A DNA stretch of 64,000 nucleotides from Sphaerosporella brunnea (taxonomy: Eukaryota; Ascomycota; Pezizomycetes; Pezizales; Pyronemataceae), in NCBI GenBank assembly GCA_008704415.1, contig VXIS01000223.1, forward strand, positions 17,620-81,619, written 5' to 3'. The notes under the pieces are model-generated. The model saw only the letters and a program-made list of their open reading frames with translations, was not told where the DNA came from and made no database searches. This document shows, piece by piece, positions 45,726-59,417 of the stretch. The position numbers were made by a program, and so were the translations under genes. Within the stretch, counting starts at the first letter, position 1; every line of letters starts with the position of its first letter.

Positions 45726-46872
45726 GATGATGTTGATTGATTGATTGATTGTTTATTTGTTCCGGTAGGGAAGAATGAACGAGTGAACGAACGAATGAAC
45801 GAATGTGGGTTGTTTTTGAGTTGTTGGTGAAAGAGTGTGTGATAATCGATGAGCTCGATCAATTGCTAGCGAGCAGTGGTGGTCGTCGTGATAGCAGTTG
45901 GCAAAGGAGTGGATTTTCGAACTCAACGTTCGAAGTTGCTGTAGAAGCTCGGGCTGAGGATCCGGTCCGTGTGTTCTCAAAGATCGAGAGAAACCGGTGC
46001 TGGCGGCCTTATAACCCATTTCTCGACCTGGGGGGGTCACTGGCCAGCTCTTAGCTAGGGGTAACGAACCCCCTCCAAAATTAAAAAAAAATCCCAGCGG
46101 GTTCTCCAATAACTCACTAGCTCACACTGCGAACATCAAGCCCGTTCGAGCCATTTTCCGGAGACGAAACGTAATGATCTGCTTTGCTTTCCTACGCTAG
46201 GTATCTCGGAAGCAATTTCAATCTCAACTATTCCCGGTACTGTAGAGCATGTCAAATTTCAACAAAACGTCTTCGCCGACGACGCTCAGACGTTGCAACC
46301 GTCGCTTGATAACAACAGCCTTACGTTAATTATGACGATGATGATTTTTTTTCGCTGTTGATCGTGTTAGAAACGATGATCATCGACGGCAACGCGTGCG
46401 CGCTTGGACATGCATACTTTGGGGTTGCGCGCACGTGGGGTCAATGGCGGCAACTCCCGTGGTCGATCAGCACCTGCATTTTCTCGCCAGTTGAGGATGA
46501 AATAATGGAGTGTAAGGCTGAACTCGCTCTATCAGGAAACGAGCGTGCGGGTAGAAATCGGTGGGAATTCGAATTCAGCCGGATATAGGAGAAGCACTAT
46601 TGTCCGAGACCCCGAGTTGAGTGATGAATCATGATTTCAATCAACAATAATCTACAAATGCAGTCGGGGCTGCTATGAGCAACCCCTCTGTGAACGCTTC
46701 GACCAGTAGATAGCATGAAATATCTGTCGACAGCGCGTATATGTCCCTTTTATATACCCAAAGAATCTAGAAAACCAGCACATCGCCGAAAGGACACACT
46801 CACAATAAGATAAAAAATAAAAAAATCAGCACATCAAGAGGTAAAATCGCTCAATGTTTCTAGTACATGCAT
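45726..46872. other. Upstream of expansin-like gene / downstream of TPS2
   Basis: About 1.1 kb. It contains short tandem words (TTGATTGATTGATTG at about 45731 and GAACGAATGAACGAATG at about 45788) immediately 5' of the expansin-like start codon. No other gene. Confidence 0.5.
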
Positions 46873-49799
46873 CTATAGCTGGCCCTCCTCCTTGACGCCC
46901 TTTACAATGTCCTTATCTTTAGGGTCCACAATTCCGACACACAGCCCCACAGCATCGACCACATACTGAGGCTCCAGCAGGTGCCACTTGGCCTCGGTGA
47001 CCTTCGAGCTCGGGCCAACAGTGACACTGAAGACCTCGCCGAGCTCACCGGCACCGTTGTCTTTGCCATCGGCATTGAGCTCGTTGAGAACACGGAACAT
47101 GTCCTCGTCAGTGCGGTCGTCTCCGGCGCAGAACACAAAGCCAACACCTTTGCCGTTCTCTTGGCGCATCGCCTTGACCAGAGTGCGAACAATCTCTCCC
47201 TTGTTGAGTGCCTGTGGGCGGACCTCGAGGTTGGCCTTGCCCTCCATGACTTCGACGGGCCAATCCTTAAGGGCCTCCTCCATCTCAGAGCGACAGAGAG
47301 CAGCCATGTGTTCACCAAGGCCGAGTTCGGCACGGCGGTAGTGCCAGGTGACAGCGACGTTCTTCCGTTCGATGAACGATCCGGAGGTCTTTTCGGTATA
47401 GCGCTGGAAAATCTCTCCGACAATCTTCTGCCAGCCTAAATCCATCGTCTCAGCAAGGTTCTCCCACTCGGTCTGGCCGGGGTGACGAAGGAAGCAGCCA
47501 TGTTCGGCGCTCAAGCCAAGCTCTTCAATGTGGCCGAGCCAGTTGGAAAGGAAGGCCTGGTCACGGCCCGAGATGATCCAGACGCGGTTACCGGGGTCCT
47601 GTGCAAGGCGCTTGAGGGTACGCACAACGCGGTCAGCTGGAATAGCCATTTCGGGGTCGGTGACGATGGGCGTAAGAGTGCCATCGTAATCGAACATGAA
47701 GATGCGTTCCTTGCTCTCCTTGTAGGTCTTCAGGAGACGCTTAGAGTCAAGGAGGGGGGTGATGGGGTGAGACGCGTCATGGACGAGTTCATCGAAGAGA
47801 AGGGAAAGGAACTTCCCGTTCCAGGCCTGCGAGGTGTTGGCGGTGACATGGTCATAGAGCCTCTTGTGGTGGGCTTTTTTCTCTTCGTCCGACATCTCGA
47901 GGCATTTGTTGATCTCTTCGGCGACTTGAGCGGTGTTGGTGGGGTTGACGATGATAGCGTCAGGCAACGATTCCGCTGATCCAGTAAATTCGGAGAGAAT
48001 GACTGGGCCGTGGGTGTCTTCCTGTGCGATGATGTATTCGAGGGAGGCTGCGTTCATTCCATCTCTAACAGATGTGATTAAGCCCAAAGAAGCGACTCGA
48101 AGTAGAGCAAAATACTCCTGGGGTTGGAGGTATTGAGGGTAATGCTGCACTGGTGTGTAGTGAAGCGATCCAAACCTCCCGTTTATCTTTGACACCAGCT
48201 CGGAAACCTTCAATTCAATGGCTTGTGATTCTTTGAGCGAGGAAGGAGAGGTGATTTGAATCAATACCACCTATTACCCGCAGAATGAGAATCAGTGATG
48301 GCAATAAATGGCCGGTTTGGCGAACAAACCTTGTCAATCCATTGGGGGTTGTTTTCTAAAAATCGCTCAAAGGCTCGCAGCTTTTGAAGCACTCCTCGAA
48401 CACTATCCAGCCTGTCTCTTCCCACGATAATTTTCCTGTCACCATATCCATTCTTGATCTTGGCCACATTTTCATCGACCCCAGGATGCTTGATAGCCGC
48501 ACTAACCTTTTGGTAGTCGATACCAATCGGCAATGCATGCACCGCGCAATGAGTGCCATATGTCTCGACCCCAGTGCACTTGCCGTCCGCATCGAGGGAT
48601 TCCTTAGATTCCAAAATACGCTTGCAACATGAGACAAAATGCTCCTTGTAAGTTTCCGACTGGAAAGCGATCATGTTTGCCGCTAACATTCCGCTTAGGA
48701 GCTGCTTCCGCCGGGACAGTATCCTGAAAATCTCTGACGACGGCCAAGGAGCATGAACAAAGAGACCGATGCGGGCATCCCTTCCAATCCGCTGGCGCAA
48801 AATCTCCGGTAGCATCAGAAGGTGGTATTCGTGGATCCAGATTATGTCGCCGGGCGTGTAAGTTTTCATGATCTCATCGGCATAAGCATTATTGAACTTG
48901 AGATAGTCCCTCCACCAATCTTTTTCCTGCAAAGCGGAACCCTCGACACGAGGAAATGTTTGGGGAATTATATAGTGGAACGTTGGCCAAAGAACTAGAG
49001 AAAACACTGATGAGTATTGATCACATTTGAGGGCAAGAGCATGGGTACCTTTCTCAGCGTACTTCATCCACCTGTTCTGCCCCGTCAAGGTGAAACCTCC
49101 ATCCTCCTCATCGCCAACCCATACAGCCCGGACGTTGTTCCACCCCGCATCTTTTGCGCATCTATTGAGGACTACCTGCAGTTCTTCACGCTCTTTCTTG
49201 TCGACCCTAGGAATCTGCTCCTCCTCTAGTCTATCCCTAGAATAGTCTCCGACCATCGTCATCCTGTTATAGGTCCCATTGAATACCGGCACTGGTGGTG
49301 GATTCAGATAACTCTTCGTGCGCGTTGTACTCGGGGATGGCTGGCCGAGCGGGCTTCCCATAGCAGGCGGGGGGTTCCCCACTTGGGCGATCCTGGGGTT
49401 CTGCATATGCTGGCCCGCGGGGGCGGGAGCCTTGTTCGACATCTCAGTAATCTCGCCCGTCCACCCAACTACAGTGTGATTCCATCCACTCTCTTTGGAA
49501 GCCAGGTGCTTGAGGGTATCATACAGCGCAGCGGAGCCGCGCCGCGGGGTCAGCTCCCAAGCTGGACTCCCCGACTCGCGCTCATCCGAATCTTTCTGCT
49601 TTCGCCGGTAGCCAATCATGAAGGGCGTTAAACAGGTTGCTGATACGATATTTCCGGAGAGCTTAAGCTTCGGGTCGACTTCGGAGGGAGCAAGCAGAAC
49701 TGGACTGGAGGCCGCGGCTGAAGAAGATTGAGCTAGCGGTGATGGGTGGATGGGCTTCGACCCCAAGGCCGCGGTGGCAACTGGGTCCGGGACAGTCAT
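46873..49799 (-). CDS. TPS2: Trehalose-6-phosphate phosphatase with TPS-like domain (Tps2/OrlA)
   Basis: Dephosphorylates trehalose-6-phosphate to trehalose within the TPS complex; needed for stress and heat tolerance. Three minus-strand exons: 49799-49049, 48994-48330 and 48270-46873, with introns of 54 and 59 bp; 937 residues. A Ser/Pro-rich N-terminal regulatory stretch is followed by a GT20 glycosyltransferase-like domain (about 230-630; LWPTFHYIIPQ, IIWIHEYHLLMLPEILR, GLFVHAPWPSSEIFR). The HAD phosphatase domain follows (about 660-920), with nucleophile motif FDYDGTLTPIV, WIISGRD and GDDRTDEDMF. The intact DxDGT and GDDxTDE motifs support an active phosphatase (Tps2) rather than the regulatory Tps3/Tsl1 paralogues. 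Both introns are in-frame without stops or nearly so, which can mislead gene calling. Four AGGGG elements lie about 290-320 bp upstream. Confidence 0.95.
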
Positions 49800-50084
49800 C
49801 CTGCGCTGTGGTGTTTCTCGAATCTCGAGGGTGGTGACGTTTCTCGTTCGCTAAAAGCAAATCGGGTGCTAAATGCTAAATCTAATCTAGACAGCTAGGG
49901 GTGTTCAGGTACGATCTGGTTTTCATCAGGTCAGCAACTTCGACCGAGAGCGAGCACGCGAGATGCACATCATACGCAGCTGGCCGAGATGAGTTGCGCG
50001 GCGAGACAGGTCAGTGTTTCCACAGGAGCTGGGGCCTCTTGGTGGAGGCCGAAAGAGATGTCGATAACGCGTCGAACTTTAGCT

Positions 50085-50117
50085 AGGGGATGTGGAGGGG
50101 AGAGGAAGGGGGAGGGG
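50085..50117. promoter_or_regulatory. STRE-like AGGGG cluster upstream of TPS2
   Basis: Four AGGGG pentamers on the plus strand (starting 50085, 50096, 50107 and 50113), i.e. CCCCT relative to the minus-strand TPS2, about 285-320 bp before its ATG. In yeast, CCCCT/AGGGG is the stress-response element bound by Msn2/4, and trehalose genes carry several. The motif is seen; function is inferred. The surrounding purine richness raises the chance background. Confidence 0.45.
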
Positions 50118-50931
50118 CGAGGCAGCTATAACAAAAGCGCCAATGACGAATGGACGTTTCAGCAGGGCCGAAGCAAAGGCGAGGCGGGTGGTCGTGATAC
50201 TTGAAAACAGGGTCAATCTGGCCTTCAAACGAAACCAACGGAATAGTTATTCCAAGAAGTCTGCTATCGGTCTGGCCCGTCTTCCCCGGGATCTGCGAGG
50301 CGTTTAAACCGGCGTGCCTTTCTCTTCGATTCCTTTCGACCTCCCTTGCAAGGGGGAATTTCTCCGCCTGTTCTCTTCTCCCGCTGGGCAGATGATGTCA
50401 TGCAATTCAGGAGCTACCGAAACCCTGTAGCCACACCTTAACCCTCATCTATACTTGATAGCCAACCCAATGCGATTCCTCCCGCACTTTGCTTTTGGAT
50501 ACATAGTGCCCAGCCGTCCAAACACCTCAAGCACGTGTAGAAAACATCTTTATTGGAGTGCTAGTGGGACGGCATAATCTATGCTGACTGCCAGCGCCCG
50601 ATAGTGCATACGATTTCACGATTCTGGGCCCGATGGAAGATGCATCCGGTGTTTGGACTGGTCAAACACTTTAGAACTCAGGAAGTGACATCCGCTGGAC
50701 CAAAATTCCAAACAAAACACGATGAATACAAAGGGGATATATGAGACGTTCCCAAATGCAAAATGAGGATATATAATAAAAAAGGCATGGCCAACATGGT
50801 CGACAGTCATCGTGACACTTGTGGGTATTATTCAAAACAAAATTGCGTCTTCCCAACACATGTTCGTAATTCAAGGGCACGCCTCTGCGGCACCTTTTTT
50901 TTCCTTTCGGCCTTTTGTTCGACAGGCAATT
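50118..50931. other. Intergenic, TPS2 promoter to MAPK 3' end
   Basis: About 0.8 kb of non-coding sequence between two minus-strand genes. No repeat or RNA gene seen. Confidence 0.45.
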
Positions 50932-52212
<1,281 letters not shown>

Positions 52213-54661
52213 CTTTACAGAATTTTTCGAGGTTGGGACAATAATTCTAGGATCGGCTATGGACGGGAATATGTAGCGATCGCTTCCGAAGCTCGAAGTC
52301 GAGAAAGTGCGTGAACAAAGCGATGAGCTTGAAATAATGAGATGCGCTTAAAAAGGAGATACGCGAAGGCAACAACGAAGTGCAAAAAATGGGCTTCGTG
52401 TCTATCCTGCGATGGAGTCGATATTAGCCTCCGGATGACCTGTGACCGCCTGTGGCCGAAGAGTCTGCGTCAAAAGGGTGTGGGGATTGGCATGCGACCA
52501 GGGCGGGGAACGAGGGGTAGATAAAGGCTGAGCAACAGTCCTCAGCATACGGCATGACTTACTCTTGAGATGGATTTGGTGAAGAGAGTGGGGGGGGGGG
52601 GGGGGCAAGAGAGGAGGATGTATTATTTGTGTAAGCGGAGAGGGGGATTGAGGATGAGGGAGCAGAGGAGAGGAGGGGGAGAGGGATGTTGGATGTTGGA
52701 TCTGGTTGGTTGGTGAGGTGGGGGGTGTTTGGGGATGAAGTGAAACAGAGCAGATCAAGCGAAGCGGTTGGGCGGTTGTTTGAGGAGCTGGAGCAACTGT
52801 CAGCCGCTAGGAAAACCCCAAACACGCTCAAGCTGGCAAATATTAGAGCAGAGCAGCAGAGCTCCTCTACGAGCCCAAATATCTCGATAAAGCCCGTCGC
52901 CATCATCTCGGCGAATAAACAAAACGCACCAAGTTGAGGGCGCGATTGCAATTGGTTTGGGTGCGCAGGTAAGTCTCTGTGAGTCGTGACTGTGCATTCA
53001 TGCATCACGGGCCTGACATCTTCACATAGTAACCGCGGCCATCCCTCTATTTCCCTGCAGAGGCTTGCTAGGCACTGTTCGAGATTGTGAGTTGCGAGCT
53101 TGTATCTGCTTTGTGCCGGACGGGCAGGCGCTCAAAATGCTTGTAGAACAGTATTCTACGGAACGCGAAAGCCTATCCAGGGGGAACCCTTCACCTTGCT
53201 CTGATGAACTGCCAGCGTTTGTTAGTCGTCCGGGCTCTTGGGCTTGAGTTCAAAAGAAGTGGAAGAACCTGGTGTGAGGAGACAGCTAAAGATGTAACTC
53301 GGTGGATATGCCATCCCCTGATCCTGGGCAGTTCGAGGAGGTTGATGAGAGAGCGAGTGGAGTTGGCTGCAACAAGCCGTTCGTTTGTTTTCGACGAATC
53401 TGACGAAGATCACTGCTTGCCGCTGCAATTAGACGCCCACGAAACGCCCAGCTCACTTTGTGTTTTTATGCATCTTGTTACAAACTGAATGCATCCACAC
53501 CACGGTGTTTCTCACAAGCTGCAAACCCGGCACTTTGGTCAGTTTCGATAGGCTTCGGCTTCGGCTTCGGCTTCGGCTTCGGATTCGAACCCCCGCTGTA
53601 ACATCTACAAGCAGCAATCTACCATCTGCGACACGACCAGCAGTCAATTTTGTATTCAGGAGTGACTTTCGTCTAGCTAACGGCCGAACAAAGTGCATTT
53701 TGAATCAGCCGCGTATGTGCGTGGGTTTCTCGTGGGCTTCGGCGCTTGAACATGCTATTAATACTAGCAGTGTAGAAGGTAGATAGGTTTTTTGCTCACG
53801 AAAGTTGAGCCAAACAGCCTAGGCGCTCACTGTGCATCACTCGCACCTCATTGCCTCAGGACTCAGTACTCAGGAACTACACAACTGATGCACTGTGTGG
53901 TCGCAGGAGAAAAGACGCAAATTCATGCCAGTTTGAACATTGCGGGTATGACAGCGCTTGAGGTTTCGCGACATGGGAGCCAGCTTCATTGCATTTCACT
54001 CGGCTGCACTGTCACGCATTGAATTGCGAGGTTTTGAGTGAGAGAAACGCTGCGCTGCTCAGCGTGTTGGTGCAGAGTCAGCTCGCTTAGTCATAGCGCA
54101 GCGATCCCTGCCTTTGTCGGACAAGATCATCGCCCCCTCAACCCACACGGTGGATGATCGATCTCGAGACGGTTCAAGAGGCAAATCGGACTTCAGAGTC
54201 TATCTGCGGCACTCAGCATTGCCATTTGCAATAATATATAGTTTTTACATTTTTCTTCTGCAGCGGCTGCCCCTGCCTATGATGGCTTCTGCACTGGGAC
54301 AGGACGAGACGAAGAGCTCGGTCGACAGCGGCAGACCACCAGTAAAGTTACCACGTACGTCTTTTATTTTGCATTTCTGCCCGTCTGCCGCCCCAGACTT
54401 GAGCAGCAGCAGCAACCCTGCCAGATCTGATCTACCTAAACGACACGCTTCTTCAATTCCCTACTCTGCTCAACTTCTGCTTTGAGTCTTTCTTCTTCTC
54501 CTCCGACAGCTCATCATCACCTAATTGAGGCGGGAGGCTCGAGTTCCTTTCCTTTCCTTTCTTCTTTATCCCTTTGCCGAGAAAAACAATATACCTATCC
54601 CACTCCTGCTCCATCTGCTTACCGGACATAACAAAAAGGCCACGCGCGAACTCCTACAATC
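52213..54661. other. Divergent intergenic region MAPK / SFB3
   Basis: About 2.4 kb. It includes a 16-G run (52590-52605), the SINE-like element at about 53551-53640, and a possible upstream exon or uORF (ATG about 54280, followed by GTACGT at about 54355) that could belong to the SFB3 leader. No other gene supported. Confidence 0.45.
53551..53640 (-). mobile_element. tRNA-derived SINE-like element with hexamer tail
   Basis: Read on the minus strand. An A-box/D-arm-like stretch (CAGATGGTAGATTGC, about 53629-53612) is followed about 30 nt later by a perfect B-box GGTTCGAATCC (53591-53581), then a 3' tail of five GAAGCC hexamers (53580-53551). The parts that would be the acceptor and T stems do not pair, so this is not a functional tRNA. 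The promoter-plus-tandem-tail layout is that of a SINE or a retroposed tRNA fragment. No clear target duplication was found. Confidence 0.55.
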
Positions 54662-57600
54662 ATGGCTGATATGGGCATGTTTCATGCTCTCGGCCAGAAC
54701 GACGATCCTAACGATCCCAACTCCCGCCACAACGTGGCTCCTCCGCATTTCCGTGCGCAGCCAGCTCCTCCCCCGGCCGGCTACCAGCAAGCTGGAGCTC
54801 CGTCGTTCGTCGGTCAGCAGCCGCAGCCGCAGTATGGACTGCCGCCGCAACCCTCCCCTTACCAGCAGCAGCAGAGCCCCCACGGTGCCCCCCCACCTTC
54901 AATATCCCCCTACCCTCCGCCGCAACAGCACAGTCCCTATGGTCCTCCGCAGAATGCCTACGGCCCCCCTCAGCAACAGCATGGCGGATACGACCCCGTC
55001 GGGGGCCTCGCGCAGCAGATGTCACAGGTGGACCTGATGAGCCAGCAGGTAGGTACGGTATCGAAGGCGTTCAAGAAGAAGGGGCGGGCCTACCACCAGC
55101 TTGATCAATCTCCAGATGCAATGGGAGGTGGGCCAAACATGCCGCCATTCTCACCTAACGTCGGGGACAACTTGCAACCCGGGTTCTTGATGCATCAGCA
55201 GCAATCAATGGTTTCACCGATGACCCCCGGAGGTACACAGTTCCCGATGCAAGCGGGTCCCAATTTCATGCCGCAGCATCCGGGCAGCAGCGGTGTCTCA
55301 TCCACCGGCGGAAAGATTGACCCCCTGTTAATTCCTTCCATCCCCGCTGCTCGCGACAGGGCGATCGAGCACTTCCGGACGACGGTGTTCCCGACCAACA
55401 GTCGGCTTGCCCCACCCAATGCCTCCTCGGATTTCATTGCAATCGATCAGCAGAATGCCTCGCCCAGGATCTGCCGGTTGACAATGAATGCGGTGCCGAC
55501 CACCGCAGAGGTGTTGAACATGACGCATCTCCCACTGGCATTGCAGATCCAGCCGTTAGCAAAGCCCAAGCCCGGGGAAGAACCGATCCCGGTTTTGGAT
55601 TTCGGCGAGATGGGACCTCCACGATGTCGGCGCTGCAGGACGTACATCAACCCTTTCATGACGTTTGTGGCTGGTGGCAGCAAGTTCCAGTGTAATATGT
55701 GTTTGTTCCCGAATAATGAGGTGCCGTCGGAGTACTATTCGCCAATAGACATGAGCGGTGGGAGAATGGACAGAGAACAACGGCCGGAATTGATGAGGGG
55801 AACTGTAGAATTTGTTGTGCCCAAGGAGTACTGGGTTAAGAAATATGATTCTTTGCCGCCGGCGGATGGAAAGGGGGGCTACCCGATGCGGTATTTGTTC
55901 TTGATCGATGCGACAGAAGGCGCTATCAACCGAGGATCTCTGGAGGCTACGGTGGCTGGTATCAGAGAGGCGCTGTATGGTGAGAGTGCGTACGAGGATG
56001 TGGCGGAAGGAGAGGTGTCCGAAGATGGCACAAAGAGAAGGTTACCTGAGGGATGCAAAGTGAGCATCTGCACGTTTGACAAGGAGGTTCACTTTTACAA
56101 CTTGAATGTAAGTGTTTTACAGACGCCGCCACTAGGACTTGACTGTTGACGCGGTGCCTCGCAGCCATCATTGGATCAGGCACAAATGGTCGTGATGCCG
56201 GATATAGAGGAGCCTTTCCTCCCATTCCAAGAGGGACTATTTGTTGATCCCTATGAATCAAGGTAAAATTGCGTTGTTCGGACTAGCCAATGGCCAGTTT
56301 CTGATGAACTTTCGCAGATCTGTCATCGAACATCTACTAGACAACCTCCCCAGCTTTTTCGTCCACCTCAAGAACCCGGAACCCGCGTTGCTCCCTGCTC
56401 TTACCGCTGCGCTTTCGGCCCTTGAGAAGACTGGCGGAAAGATCATCTGTTCGCTTTCCACCCTCCCAACATGGGGTCCCAACCGTCTCGTGCTACGTGA
56501 AGACACCAAAATATATGGTACAGACAAGGAGAAGACGCTTTTCAAGACGGAACAAGTCGCATGGCGAATGGTTGCAGGGAAAATGGTTGAGGCCGGTGTT
56601 GGCGTGGACTTCTTCATGACACCATCTGCATACATCGACCTAGCTGCGATTGGTCATGTAGCTGCAACCACTGGCGGAGAAACGTTCTTCTATCCCAACT
56701 TCGTGAAGGAGAGAGACTCCAAGAAGCTTGCCGATGAGCTTTGCCATACGTTTCACCGAGCGACCGGTTATCAAGCACTCATGAAGGTGCGATGTTCGAA
56801 TGGCTTACAGGTCACGGCGTATCACGGCAACTTTTTCCAAACTGGTGTCTCTTCCGCAGATGTCGAGTTTAGTAACATCGACGAGGATAAGGCTGTGGCG
56901 GTCATGTTCTCGCACGACGGAAAGCTGGATCCAAAGTTGGATGCCCACTTCCAAAGCGCTCTTCTTTACACCACCAAGAGTGGTGAAAGGCGTGTCAGGT
57001 GCTCGAATGTCGTCGCCGCGGTGACAGAGCAGGTCAGAGATGTAGTGCGGTGGGCGGACCAAGATGCTGTGCTGGGTGTTATGGCACGAGAAGGTAAGAT
57101 CATCCAATCCGAGAATAGAGACCCTCATCTAACGCAACTTTAGCGGCATCCCGGATGATCGAGAAACCACTAAAGGAGATTCGTGGTGCACTTACTGAGA
57201 AGTGTGTTGAAATCTTGGCGGCTTACAGGAAACACTGTTCGTCCGCCAGTGGCAACCCACCCGGCCAGCTCATCCTTCCAGAGAGTCTGAAGGAATTCAG
57301 CATGTACGTGCTGGCGCTTCTGAAGTGTCGCGGATTCCGTGGCGGTAGCGTCAGCTCGGACCTTCGTGTACACTCCATGCGCATGCTCAAAGCCATGTCA
57401 GCACTTGAACTCCAGCTCTACCTCTACCCACGCATTATCCCGATCCACAATATGGCGGATAACGATGGATTCGCAGAGCCCTCCGGCCACCTCAAACTGC
57501 CTGCGGCCATGCGTGCGTCGTTCGCCTTTGCTGAGGAAGGCGGCGTGTACCTGGTCGACAACGGTCAATACCTCCTGCTGTGGCTCCACTCGCAGGTGTC

Positions 57601-58038
57601 TCCGAACTTGCTGGTCGACCTCTTTGGAGAAGGATACGACAACCTTGCCGCGCTCGACCCGAAAATGCATCAGCTCCCTGTTCTGCAGACAGCGCTCAAC
57701 GCGCAGGTGCGCAACATCATCCAGTTCCTTGCGTCGCAACGGTGCAGCCGCAAGGTATCGTTGCAGCTAGCACGGCAGGGTCTCGACGGCGCCGAATACG
57801 AGTTTGCACAGGCGCTCGTAGAGGACAGGAACAACGATGAGCGTAGCTATGTTGACTGGCTTGTTCACGTACACAAGTACATCCAGTTGGAGGTGAGTCC
57901 CGCTGCAAGAGGAGGATAATTCAAGCCGATGGGCTGATTCGGGCATAGATGTCTGGGCAACGTAAGAAGGATGAAGGGATTGGAGCGGGGATCGATATGG
58001 CAGCAGGGATGGCAGGATTGAGACCGCATTACTGGTAG
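54662..58038 (+). CDS. SFB3: COPII coat protein of the Sec24 family (Sfb3/Lst1-like)
   Basis: Cargo-binding subunit of the COPII inner coat, acting with Sec23 in ER export. Five exons: 54662-56107, 56165-56262, 56318-57093, 57144-57892 and 57949-58038; 1052 residues. A Pro/Gln-rich disordered N-terminus (about 1-220) precedes the zinc finger ([13 protein letters not shown]...FQCNMC). Trunk, beta-sandwich, helical and gelsolin-like domains follow ([22 protein letters not shown]). [14 protein letters not shown] and EFVVPKEYW favour the Sfb3/Lst1 (Sec24C/D-like) branch over canonical Sec24. The final 29-codon exon ([10 protein letters not shown]...RPHYW) supplies the true C-terminus; reading through the last intron gives a false end at 57919. 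The start lies at the first ATG of the frame, in an ATCATGG context. Confidence 0.93.
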
Positions 58039-58718
58039 GATATTGAGTTATTGGACTGCACACTTTCTATTTCTTGTTGCCAAATACTTTTTGTTCGACA
58101 TATTCGTTGGCATTGTTGCCCCTCTCACCGTTTTTGTTTGTAGTAAAATCGGAGCGAACGCTGTTGATGCCTTCTGCTTGGGTGGGGTTTTGTGGGGTGG
58201 TTATCGTTGGTTTTAATAGAGCGGTGGATACTGTGCTATGCTGCGATGATGGTGCAAGTGATATGGCCTGAAGTTTTGTGCAAACATAGAAGTATGTAGC
58301 GGCATGTAAATTCCCAAGAAGACTCCAAACCAAGCTCATGCAGAGTCTATTCTATTCAATAGAGTCATGACGCCCCAGTACCAGTTATCCCGGGGTGCAA
58401 TGATTCTAATGGCCGCCATGGACTCTGACCAAGGACCCAACAACGAATATGTAGCAGTCCGTAAATGCTACGGACTTACCTTAGCAGGGAAGGGGTATTT
58501 TGAAAAATGGTTATCTAACCATTATATGACTACGAGTGCTCCTCTAAGCCCATTTGTTCAAAAGGCATCATGATGTAATGGACTTTTTGGGATCTAAGCT
58601 TGTATGGTTATATGGTTACGGAGCAAAAACGGTATGCAGCTAGACATGGCGATTGTAGTAAAATTATGCGGTGGAAAGCTTGCTGCCGCACCCTCGCCGC
58701 ATGGCGGGCAACGTTAAC

Positions 58719-58746
58719 GCGGCGGTGGCGGCGGCGGCGGCGGCGG
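58719..58746. repeat. (GGC)n microsatellite
   Basis: About nine GGC units with one GGT interruption, in non-coding DNA. Confidence 0.85.
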
Positions 58747-59001
58747 TCGTAACCGTCAGGCAGTTGCTCACCTCCGGCAACCCCCCAAAAACAGAGGCGA
58801 CACTCAGCATAGAAAAGTAATTGGGGAGATGTGGCGATGCATGCGGAGAGACCTGAAGCCTAGATACAACCATCGCGTGAATCACTTAAACACACGATTC
58901 TCACTCGTCATCTGCAATGTGATCTCACTCACTCGCTCACTCGAGTTCGTGCCCAATATCATTATTCCATGTATAAGGAATTTTTTTAAAATTTTTTTTT
59001 C

Positions 59002-59028
59002 GAGGTTTTTGAGGTTTTTGAGGTTTTT
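59002..59028. repeat. 9-bp tandem repeat x3
   Basis: Three exact copies of GAGGTTTTT preceded by T/A runs. Confidence 0.9.
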
Positions 59029-59082
59029 GTCCAAAGATGGGGGTTTGAGCAAAACAAACACCAGTTTCTGAGCGGTCATGGT

Positions 59083-59417
59083 CAGTGTTCTCAATAGCCG
59101 GCCCCGCGGGGGTCATGAGGAGGCGAAATCGATGGTGCATACTATGGAGTTTAACTAATATGCAAGCCGTGATGGGATCTTATGCAGCAAGACTGAGGCC
59201 TCGACGGCCATTATCTTCTTGTGTCCATTAATTGTGGGCTGGGTGAGTCTCCTCACCACTCTGCTGCGTTGCGCTGGTCATTCCCATACATGGCCGGGCT
59301 TTTTAGGTCGACCGCGGGCCGTGGCCTCGGCGCCATCTATCAAGCTGGTCGGGCTGGCTGTTTAAAGCAGCCAGTCCGACCTCGAAGGCCATGGAGGGCC
59401 GGCTATTGAGATCACTG
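59083..59417. mobile_element. hAT-type MITE, copy 2
   Basis: A 335-bp element with terminal inverted repeats starting CAGTGTTCTCAATAGCC (one mismatch between ends). It is flanked by an exact 8-bp target duplication GTCATGGT at 59075-59082 and 59418-59425. Its ends match copy 1 (20079-20410) at nearly every position and its length is nearly identical, so both belong to one family. It contains no coding sequence. Confidence 0.92.

Larger units (their letters stand above)
58039..59074. other. Intergenic downstream of SFB3
   Basis: About 1 kb. It holds a (GGC)n tract at 58719-58746 and a 9-bp tandem repeat GAGGTTTTT x3 at 59002-59028. No gene seen; the 68-codon frame at 58367 lacks features. Confidence 0.5.

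Noticed and set aside
46873..49799. Tps3/Tsl1 regulatory subunit as identity of the trehalose gene
   Set aside because: The phosphatase motifs DYDGT and GDDRTDED are complete, which favours catalytic Tps2; the regulatory paralogues are degenerate there.
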